NCBI RefSeq assembly: GCF_000801105.2
Contig: NC_079511.1
Span: 19,553,792-19,617,791 of the forward strand
Source: Raphanus sativus
Taxonomy: Eukaryota; Streptophyta; Magnoliopsida; Brassicales; Brassicaceae
Direction: 5' to 3'
DNA: 64,000 nucleotides
This document shows positions 22,447 to 31,275 of this stretch, in pieces. The notes under the pieces are model-generated. The model saw nothing but the letters and a program-made list of their open reading frames with translations, was not told the origin of the DNA and made no database searches. Position numbers and translations under genes: made by a program. Numbering within the stretch: the stretch's first letter is position 1; each line of letters opens with the position of its first letter.

Positions 22447-23389
22447 GAAGACTTCTTTGTAAGTCTTCTCATACAACAGATCTTTAAAATAATTTAAAAT
22501 CTTTATAAAAAATTATTTTGATGATGGAAAAATGAAATCATGTAATAATAAACATTTCTAAATGATGTAAATTTAGCTTTACTAAAATTGAATTATTTTT
22601 AACATAAATAAGTGAATGTAGATTATGTCATGATAGTCTTTTTTTTTGGGTCAAAAGGTCATGATAGTCTTTGGTTTAGGGTTTGGTAACATGTGTTGTA
22701 GTATTGTTTGATATTTTGGGTAAGATTTTCAACATCTTATCAATTTTTTTTTTAGTTTGACATATTTGTGTTTAGTTACTATCTAATAACTTGATTTAAA
22801 CACTTTCTAAGTATCTTTTAAGTTTAATGAAGTATTTTTTCCTTAGTTATTTGATTATAGGGTCTGGACGACTCATGGAAGACTTCCATAGAAGACTTCC
22901 AGAGAAGTCTTCTGGAAGCCTTTTAACATATCCTACCTAAATTTTAGTAGAATTTAGGGGTCCCGCCTAAATTTTAGAAGAATTTGGGTTGCCCACCTAA
23001 GTCGAAGTCTTCTGGAAGTCTTCTCTTAGAAGACTTCCTAAAAAAATTTCTCTTAGAAGACTTCCTAAAAAGTCTTCTATTTCAAAAATATTTAACCTAA
23101 TTAAAATCTTTGTCTCCATATATAAAGAAAATTTACACATTTTCTTTCTTCCTCTCAAATGGCTGCAACAAATGCAATATTGCTCACTCTAGAACTCTCC
23201 AACCACTCTCTAATCTCTTTGAATATCAAAACACCAAACTTTAAATCTATTTCTCATTTTTTTCTAATGTGTTTCTCACTAATGTATATTTTTTTTGCAG
23301 GTTTTTCATTACATGATTGTCATTTTTCACCCTTTCAAAGGTAGATCTATAATATTGATATGCATTTTTGTTTGTTTTATGTGTTAGAT

Positions 23390-24120
23390 TCTAAAAAGCT
23401 ATAGATTTAACCTAATATAACTGTTTTGTATATTTTGTAGTATAACATTTTCATTTTTGAAGTTTTTTTCTGTTTTGAAGTCATTTGAATGTTTTTGAAT
23501 TTGAAGATTTTTTCAGATCTGAGACAAACTTTGAAAGACTTCTCAGAAGACTCTCGGAAGACTTCTCGGAAGACTTCTCAAAAGACTTCTCAGAAGACTT
23601 CTCAGAAGACTTCTCGGAAGACTTCCCAATTTCTAATGCATTTTATGCTAGAAGACTTCCTACGAAGTCTTCAGGAAGTCTTCTGCCCAAAATGGTACAA
23701 ATTTTGGATATGTGTTTTGTATATTAGATTCTAAAAAGTTATAGATCTAACCTAATGTGAGTGTCTTGTTTATTATTTAAGAATAAAAATTTATATTTAT
23801 ATATTAGATTCTACAAAGTTATAGATCCAACCTAATGTGAGTGTCTTGTTTATTATTTAAGAATAAAAATTTATATTTGAAGTGTTCTCTATTTTGAAGC
23901 CATTTGAATGCTTTTGAGTATGCATATTTTTCAGATCTGCGACAGACTTTGGAAGACTTGTGAGACAAATCTTGGAAAACTCTCGGAAGACTCTCAGAAG
24001 ACTCTCGGAAGACTTATTGGAAAATCTTCTAATGTATATATTATGCTAGAAGACTTCCCACGAAGTCTTCAGGAAGTCTTCCGAAGTCTTCATGAAATCT
24101 TCCGAAGTATTCTGTCCAAA
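23390..24120. repeat. Duplicated exon-like module, two copies plus a 77 bp sub-repeat
   Basis: Copy 1 (about 23,390-23,700) and copy 2 (about 23,805-24,130) share TTAGATTCTA(A/C)AAAG, CATTTGAATG(T/C)TTTTGA, TTTTTCAGATCTG(A/C)GACA, a run of GAAGACTTCTC/GAAGACTCTC units, then ATTATGCTAGAAGACTTCC and ACGAAGTCTTCAGGAAGTCT. Between them a 77 bp unit with CCTAATGTGAGTGTCTTG is itself doubled (about 23,724-23,800 and 23,805-23,880). Confidence 0.8.
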
Positions 24121-24284
24121 GTAGTACAAATGGATGATGTCAAATGGAGTCCAAGTTTATCTATGTTGAGGAACAATATCTAGCTCAATGTGTAATAATT
24201 TTGTTTATGTTTTGTTTTAGGATTTGTATGTGTACTATTGTAACTGTGAATTATTTTGTACACTTTAAGAGATTTTAATCAAAA

Positions 24285-25089
24285 GACTGGAATCTCCCGT
24301 TCGAGATAATGTGCGATGCAATTGAATTCGCTGTAGGCGCAGTTCTTGGTCAAAAGAAAGATAAGAATTTAAACGTGATCTATTACGCTAGTTGAACTCT
24401 GGATTTAGCACAAAGAAACAGAAAAGGAATTATTGGCAGTCGTGTTTGCTTTCAAAATTTCGGCAATACTTAGTTGGCTCAAAATTCATTGTCCACACTG
24501 ATCACGCTGCGCTAAAATACTTTTTGCAAAAGAAAGATGCAAAGCCGAGACTTTTGTGCTGGGTACTTCTACTCAAGGAATTTGACATGGAAATAAAAGA
24601 TAAGAAAGGAGTAGAGAATGGGTTTGCTGATCATCTTTCCCGAATAAGGATTGATGATGACGTCCCAATTGACGATTATTTACCCACGGAAAATGTTTAC
24701 CAAACGGAGTCGATATTTTGTTGGAAATATATATCTCACCTCTGATGATCAATCGATCGATATTGTGTAAGACCCGCTGAACAATGATTATGATAAACCG
24801 CCGATCGATATGGGTAAACCGAAATCGATCGATGATCAAGGAACTACAACTAAAGAGTCTCCGATCAAAATTACTATCGACCTTGACATAAAGGTAGCAT
24901 GTATCCCCCTATTTCAGATTCATTTTCTCCAAGATGAACAAATATACATCGGGAAGTACATGCAATAGACAAAATACCCTTGATACACCTTGGTATGATG
25001 ATATTGTGAATTTCCTAGCTGCTGATGTAGAGCCAGTATCATTTAAAGGTTATACAAAGAAAACATTTCTGCGAGAAATTCAGAGATAT
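24285..25089 (+). pseudogene. Athila RNase H and start of integrase zinc finger, broken
   Basis: It opens at KDWNLPFEIMCDA (24,286) and continues with FAVGAVLGQKKDKN, the RNase H domain of gypsy pol. The middle reads [20 protein letters not shown] and [13 protein letters not shown], then [20 protein letters not shown], ending the RNase H and connection. One frameshift lies near 24,395-24,450. Around 24,985-25,089 the frame resumes with YDDIVNFLAADVEP and FLREIQRY and is cut by the solo LTR. The bases on either side of that LTR rejoin in frame (…IQRY / HRDEPYLYKH…), which shows the LTR is an insertion. Confidence 0.85.
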
Positions 25090-26536
25090 TGATATCACTC
25101 AAATTACCCTAAGGAGTGAATTACTCTCATAAAAGAGGTCAAGTTGTAATACTTAGGGATCGAATCCACAAGGAGCTAAGGCACACATTAGATCTAATAG
25201 TTATGATTAAGGTAGGCTAACAGTAAATAAATTATAAAGCAGTAAATGAATATGGTAAAGCAGTAAATAAAACAGTAAACAAGATGAACAATATAATTGT
25301 TCAGCTTGGCAATGAGCTGTTTGATGGAAGGATGGTTGCTAGATCTAGGGCTTCTATTCAGGTATTAGGGATTATAATTTCTATAAATGCCTAACAAGTT
25401 GCTTTCATGATACTATAGATCTAAGCCGCTTAACATATGTGATGTATCACTGGTTAAAATATCTAGATCTCTGGCCACACCTTTCGCATGATGACACAGA
25501 AAAAGAGTCTGTCGATATCCTTTGGAGATATCGAGCGATACACCTTTCGCAGCGCCGATCGATTCACCTGTCGGGATATCGATCGACGGCTTCTAGATCT
25601 GCCTAGGCGCGAGCCGAATATGACCACAAGGTCTCAAGGAGGAACTGTCGTTCTTCTCAACGGGAGACAGGCAAGCTCAAATGGATAATTCAAGATAATC
25701 AAAGATCCTAGTGATCTATGTTCTAGTTAGCTAGTCTAGAACAAGCATAGAGTTCAATCCACTTGATGAATATCACAACTTAGCAAGAATAGTTTGGGGC
25801 TAATCCCACACCTATCTAAACCATAGATCTAACAGGTGGATCTATTCAAACATGAAGTTTGTCACAGAAATCATAGATGAATAGATGAAAAGCAATAGAT
25901 AAAATAAAACCAAAAGCAAAGGAGTTCCAGGAGGACTCTCAAGGAGTTCCTCCCTTCTCTCCTAACTTAGAACAATGAAAGCATAAAGAGCATCTAAAGC
26001 ATAGCCGTCAACAGTGGCTTAGAAATAATATAAATAGGGTTTCTGGTCGTCAGGGGTATTTTGGTAACTTTGTGGTGACTCCTGGGCTTCAGTTGGTCAT
26101 GAAATATACTCAGCCCACATTCTGATGTCCCTGTCGATCGACATGCAGTGTGCTGTGTCGATCGACATACAATCCTCTTCTCGACAGCCTTCTCTCGCGA
26201 GGTAGACTGACCACTCTTCAGTAAAACGGGCATAACTTCCGATCTAACAGTTGGATTGATCTCAAACCGGTGGCATTGGAAAGCTAACTCAAAGCTCTAT
26301 CTTGTGTAAAAATATGAGATAAATCCAACAGTGGCAAGATCTCCATCGAGAACTAAACGTCTGAAGCGTCTGTGCAGTTCTGCACTCAAAAGACTCCAAA
26401 AGACACCAAAATCACCATATATCTCCAAATCGTCCCTGAACCTGTAAATACTCTAAATAGACTCCAATACATAGTAAATAGTATATAAAACACTTATATA
26501 CCATGGGTAAAAATGGGTAAAATCCATGGTATATCA
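25090..26536 (-). mobile_element. Solo LTR of an Athila-type element, TSD GATAT
   Basis: The 1447 bp segment begins TGATATCACTCAAATTACCC and ends CCATGGTATATCA on the plus strand, flanked by perfect GATAT duplications at 25,085-25,089 and 26,537-26,541. It is homologous over its length to the 5' LTR at 45,297-46,653, including the shared blocks AGGGATCGAAT, CTAGATCTCTGGCCACACC and the final CCATGGTATATCA. That LTR's orientation makes this copy minus-strand. No internal element sequence is left, as expected after LTR-LTR recombination. It carries several TCGATCGA motifs. Confidence 0.9.
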
Positions 26537-27740
26537 GATATCACCGGGATGAGCCTTACCTATATAAGCATTGTTCTGATGGAATTTATAGACGTTGTGT
26601 CGCGGAAATCGAGGTTCATGATATTCTATTCCATTTCCATGGATCCGAATACGCCGGGAATTTTGCGACTTTCAAAACGGTTTCCAAAATCCTGCAAGCG
26701 GTTTTTGATGGCATACCATGTTTCGTGACGCTCATGCTTATATATCACAATGCGATAGATGCCACGAAGAGGAAAAATCAGCAAAAGACACGAAATGGAA
26801 GAAAAATTCATACTAGAAATCTAAGTCTTTGATTGCTGGGGCATATATTTCATGGGTCATTTTCCTTCTTCGTATAGAGACAAATACATTTTGGTAGCCA
26901 TTAACTATGTATCTAAATGGGTTGAAGCAGTCGCCTCCCCAACAAATGATGCAGCAGCCGTTATCAAATTATTTAAAAGCACTATCTTTCCTCGTTTTGG
27001 AGTTCATAGAATAATTATAAGCGATGGCGGCACTCATTTCATTAATAAAGTATTCGACAAATTGCTTAAAAAGCATTAAGTTCATCATTGAGTTGTCACA
27101 CCCTACCATCCGCAAACTAGTGGTCAAGTGGAATTTCTAATGCCAAATTAAAGAAATTCTAAAAAAGGCAGTCGGAACGACAAGAAAAGACTGGTCTAAA
27201 AAACTAGACAATTCTCTGTGGACATATAGGACAGCTTACAAAACTCCACTAGGAACCACACCATTCCATTTACTCTATGGCAAAGTCTGTCATCTGCCAG
27301 TCGAGTTAGAACACAAAGCAGCTTGGGCAGTAAAACTAACTAGTTACAATATTAAACCAGCTGCTGAAAGGAAACTTGTTCAGCTAAAGGAATTGGACGA
27401 GATTAGAAACCTCGCTTACAAAAATTTAAAACTGTATAAAGAGAGAACAAAAGCCTATCATGATAAGAAAATCATTTCTTGGCATTTTGAGCCAAATGAC
27501 CAAGTACTCTTCTATAACTCCCGCCTAACCCTATTTCCTTGAAAACTTAGATCTCGCTGGTCAGGTCCGCTTACAATAAAGGAAGTAAAACCTTATGGTG
27601 CTATAACTCTGACTAGTAATGAAGGAAACAAATTCACAGTGAATGGCTATCGAGTTAGGCACTATTCGGCTAAAGCTGCACTCTGGGATAGTCAGCATCA
27701 GCGACTAACCGTCCCAATTTTTGATAAAATCTCGAATTCG
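26537..27740 (+). pseudogene. Athila integrase, broken
   Basis: The zinc finger region continues from the solo-LTR break (HRDEPYLYKHCSDGIYRRCV), with its second half DAHAYISQCDRC-like near 26,730. The core is [20 protein letters not shown] near 26,852, [13 protein letters not shown] with the second Asp near 27,010, and TPYHPQTSGQVEF near 27,100 with the Glu region. The C-terminal part includes YGKVCHLPVELEHKAAWAV near 27,280 and LRSRWSGPLTIKEVKPYG near 27,550. The CHLPVELEHKA wording is typical of Athila. Frame changes occur near 26,640, 26,850, 27,080 and 27,140, and a stop lies at 27,540. Not functional. Confidence 0.9.
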
Positions 27741-28471
27741 TAAGTCAAGCTAAAGACTTTAAATAAGCGCTAATTAGGAGGCAGCCCAATTTTAAATTTT
27801 ATTATTTTTCAATAATCTATCTAAAAAAGATTTATAATTTAGGCCTCCATTGATCAATGACAAGCCTGTTACATCGATCGATGGCGAGCTGTCGAGGGCG
27901 CGGAGCTAAATAAGTTGACACTCGATTTCATTTCGCCTCAAAACAAAAAAAACTTCGAAACCGCCGCATCCCTCTTTCCCTCTCGAGTCTCAACCATTTT
28001 TGGTGATCTTTGAACCTAATCCACACGATTTTCAACTCTCTATCTGTTTTATTCACTTATTCAACAGATTTTACAAAGTATAAACTTGAATCTTCTTATT
28101 TTGAATTATTTTAGGGTTGATATAAAAGTTGAGCTAGAACCGGAAATTTAAGCATGATTTAGAAAACGATTAGGTTGAAAGGATTGTTAGAATAGGGTTC
28201 GCAAAATGATTCTTGTGGCCTTTGTGCTTTGAATTCGTGATTTGTAGTGATTGGATTTTGAAGGTTTCGCGATGCACCATAGATCAACACCGCGTATGTC
28301 ATATCGATCGATGTTGTATCTGTCGTATTGATCAATGGCACTAGTGTCATATCGATCAACATATTGAATCGACTATCGATCGATTCCAGTGTTGGAACAT
28401 CAATCGACGTCGACGTATTCTCTACCATGCGCTAACACTTTACCATTTTTGGTGTTTTCCTTTGGTTGCAG
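27741..28471 (+). other. Athila spacer between pol and the downstream ORF
   Basis: Non-coding Athila sequence with TCGATCGA at 27,874, 28,304 and 28,376 and several one-off variants. It ends TTTGGTTGCAG just before the ATG at 28,472, which looks like a splice acceptor; Athila-type downstream ORFs are expressed by splicing in some elements, so this may be an intron. No gene is seen. Confidence 0.5.
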
Positions 28472-29877
28472 ATGGACGAGAGGAGAACCAAGAGACGCCT
28501 TGACAGGCACAGCACTTCCACCGCCCCACCTCCACCTTCTCCACCGCGGGAGGATGAGAGACATCCTTGGCCACGGGATATAGGACTCCCATTCAGACGT
28601 TCGAGACCTTCTCGGACCCAAAGGAAGCGGTCAACAACAAGAGATGCACCCACCGTCCGTTGACAAATGAGTGTGATGACTACTGCCTCTTCTACAACGC
28701 ATGGCTGAACGTCTCCATCTATCCCACACGGTACATCGACTGGTTCCTTGTGAGGCAACTTGGGCTCCAGCATGATCTACGCGAGATGATCACCGAGCTA
28801 GGACTCGGCACCAAGGCCACCGGCACGCACAATCTCTACCCCGCCTTGGTCAGAAAGTTCATGGCCACGGTTCAGGTCTTTTACGCCAACGAGAGGGTGA
28901 GGAGAGCAGGAGAGGGCACGTTGTCTTTCTTCGCCCGAGGCATCCAACACAAGATCTCCATCACCGACCTCTGCACGATCTACGTGTTTGAGAACCCCGA
29001 CGCTGAGCCCTGCGAGGTTTCTGCCTTTGCCGGACAATCTAGGTTCTGGTCCATCCTGGGTACAGGTCACTTTGACGCAGGATCAAACACCCATACAGAT
29101 ATCCGCCACCCCACCCTGCGCTACGTCATGAGGGTCCTTGACAACACCATGTTGTACAAGATGGAACCCAACAAGGTGAGGATACATGAGACACATTGTT
29201 ATACTTTGGGGTGAGGGAGTTGGTCTATTTGAGCGACCTGCCAGAGCCGACGGAGGTCGCGTCGCCCAACATTGGGGCTATTTTTTCTGATCATCTGGTC
29301 AGCCTGAAGTCGATGCCTTTCAAGGGGACAAAGGCGAAGAGGGAGACGTTGGGTAGTTTTCTCACTCTGATCTTCATGTATCTCGGCATCTGTTTGGTTG
29401 AGAATGCTGTCCGCACTCGCCTCTTCATGGACGAGGCACATCTGACGAGCTCTGGATGGCTCAAGAAGGGCATTTTGTTGAGTTTCGGGGGGGGGGGGGA
29501 GTGCAGGTCCGCATCTGCTGCTGTTGCCCCACCCGAGCACTACAGACTTCGCGGGAGATGTCACCAAGCTCGAGTTTCACCTGGACCACCGGCTTCTTCG
29601 AGATCCTACTCAGATTCCCCGCCGACCTCCAGGAGACCGGAGACACAGAATAGCCCGTCAGCAGGCAGAGGCCCCACTGCCCGACTTCCCTGCCATGTCA
29701 GAGATTCCCATGCACGATCATGGTGACTTCGAGCGCGTCATGTTCGATGCTCTCCTTGCCATCTGGGCCAGAGTATCACGATGCCAAGCAGGACGAGCGT
29801 CAGGGCTAGTTTTCCTTCAGCAGCAAGACCATCTCGTCAGCGTTCATCACAGTCCGATGATTCCAGCAAGGCACTGA
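28472..29877 (+). pseudogene. Athila post-pol ORF (ATHILA ORF-1 family-like), frameshifted
   Basis: The start at 28,472 follows a TTGCAG acceptor-like site. It opens with a basic, Pro-rich head (MDERRTKRRLDRHS). After a frame change near 28,600 it has the globular part: HRPLTNECDDYCLFYNAW, RYIDWFLVRQLGLQHDLREM, LYPALVRKFMATVQVFY and HKISITDLCTIYVFEN. A second shift near 29,190 leads to GVRELVYLSDLPEP and GAIFSDHLVSL, then LIFMYLGICL. A run of 13 G at 29,487-29,499 causes a third likely shift before a tail ending at 29,877. The order of motifs matches the plant ATHILA ORF family of unknown function, sitting in the position where some elements have an env-like gene. I see no clear signal peptide or membrane anchor. 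Confidence 0.75.
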
Positions 29878-30213
29878 TTAGTCCTCAGATTTCTATCATT
29901 TATCTCTTGATACGTATGCACTATTTGTTTCTGTTTTCGGATTTTTAGGATTTATGCTATCTACCTATCTACTTTATTATGCATGATTTGAGACTGATTA
30001 CTTGCTTGGCGTGTGTTTGGTTGTCTAACAGAGCTAGCAAAACTGATTGATCCGACGAGTTAGGCCCTTTCTACACGATACTTTGATGCAGAAATTTTCT
30101 GTCTCAAACAACATCGATCGATACCAAGGTGTCAGTATCGATCGATGCCTGAGACAGAAAGGTACGAAAGTTTTAACTTAATCATCTCAGTATCTGATTA
30201 TTATTATGCTTTA
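29878..30213 (+). other. Athila 3' internal sequence left of the MULE
   Basis: Non-coding continuation of the Athila element with TCGATCGA at 30,114 and 30,138. Its last nine bases, TATGCTTTA (30,205-30,213), are the target duplicated by the MULE. Confidence 0.7.
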
Positions 30214-30428
30214 GGGTTATTTTTTGTAATTAAAACCTCCAACTAAAGATTTTTCGTAAATAATTCCCCCAACTATTTATCTTGTGATTTAAACCCTGAA
30301 GTTTTACTCTTTTATATTTTGTCACCCTCCGTGAACAGTGTCGTTATATGTAGACGGAAACCGTTTTCCCAATACTCAGCGTTTCATTTTACCCAATAAA
30401 CAACACGTTTTCTCTTTTAAACGACAAG
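30214..30428 (+). repeat. MULE left terminal inverted repeat
   Basis: 215 bp, matching the complement of 34,185-34,396 with scattered single-base differences. Shared blocks include TAATTAAAACC, TATTTATCTTGTGATTTAAA, ATGTAGACGGAA and CTCTTTTAAACGACAAG. It probably contains the promoter of the GRF gene. Confidence 0.95.
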
Positions 30429-30601
30429 AAGAAAACACAGAGCTCAAAATCCCAAATCGAAAATCTAGGGTTCATCTGTGTGGTGAGAACTCGAGTGAGC
30501 TTTAGGTAAGTCTCAATGATTTTCGATATGCATTATAGTATGAAGATAGAACTCGCCTAAGTCGAAGTCGACTAATTCTGTTTTTGGCTTTGTCTTACAG
30601 G

Positions 30602-30898
30602 ATGGAGATGGCACCAGGAATACCCAGGCACTGCCAGTGTGGAGCTCTGACCATTGTGTTAACTGCAAACACAAGTCGCAATCCAGGAAGGAAATTTTAT
30701 CGTTGTGGAGCAATTTCTGGTCCAAACCACCTATTTAAATGGGTTGATGAAGCTCATCTTGAAGAATTTGATGTTTTGGCAAGCAAACAAGAGGCAATGA
30801 TGAACGATTTGGCAGAGATTAAGAAAGACATTGTTGAACTGAAGAATGATATGAGAGAGATAGTAGAAGTGATTGAGCTTATTAGAACTAAGCTTTAG
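30602..30898 (+). CDS. GRF-type zinc finger with coiled coil, MULE-borne, intact (98 aa)
   Basis: The start at 30,602 follows an intron in the leader (donor AG|GTAAG at 30,506, acceptor TTACAG at 30,600). Residues about 10-50 form a GRF zinc finger: HCQCGALTIVL supplies CxC, NPGRKFYRCG supplies the third Cys and the GRF-type signature, and NHLFKWVDEAH provides a His where many members have the fourth Cys. Residues about 55-98 form a charged heptad helix (LAEIKKDIVELKNDMREI). GRF fingers bind single-stranded or structured nucleic acid in topoisomerase and repair proteins; here the role is inferred. It is convergent with the transposase, the arrangement of mudrB to mudrA, and has no disabling lesion, unlike its partner. 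Confidence 0.8.
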   Translation: MEMAPGIPRHCQCGALTIVLTANTSRNPGRKFYRCGAISGPNHLFKWVDEAHLEEFDVLASKQEAMMNDLAEIKKDIVELKNDMREIVEVIELIRTKL

Positions 30899-31275
30899 AA
30901 ATCTAAGCTTTCTTGGTTCTGTCTGTAGGATGGCTTGTTTGCGTTTGGTTAATAAGAACTCATGTTTGAGTTGTCTTTGTAAAATGGGTTGTTTGTGTTC
31001 AGTATGAATCAGGTTTTAAGGTGTCTTTGTATGATGTATTTTTCATGTTTGAGTTAATCTTTGTATGAATCTTTGAAGGTTTCTAAAAGGACCATAAGCT
31101 TCATTCAATCTTAGATTAAAGTGCTGTCTTAAAAGACCCATAAGTTTCATTCATTCTTAAGTTAAAATGCTGTCTAAAAGGACCATAACAACATTGAAAA
31201 AGCAGTACCATTAACCATAACAACACTACTACACTAAATGAAACACTACTCCACGTTGGTGTCTTCAATGGTCTT

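Larger units (their letters stand above)
21585..24284. repeat. Unclassified GAAGTCTTC/GAAGACTTC-rich repeat block
   Basis: The block opens with TTTGCCAAAAATGACTCAAA near 21,587 and carries dozens of GAAGTCTTC and its complement GAAGACTTC, often paired so that they can fold as hairpins (for example 22,419-22,470). The left half contains a long tandem duplication (about 21,785-22,195 against 22,485-22,930). The right half has intron-like acceptor sites (TTTTTTGCAG near 23,300, TTTTTTCAG near 23,515 and TTTTTCAG near 23,934) in front of modules that translate as Ser/Glu/Asp/Phe repeats (SEDFSEDF). The block ends abruptly against Athila RNase H sequence. I do not recognise the superfamily. Confidence 0.65.

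Noticed and set aside
23485..23734. SEDFSEDF / RKTSQKTS repeat protein as a real gene
   Set aside because: Two overlapping frames are both open because the DNA unit length is regular; no start context or confirmed splicing. Kept as a repeat.
28432..28773. 113-codon minus-strand frame
   Set aside because: Antisense of the Athila post-pol ORF.
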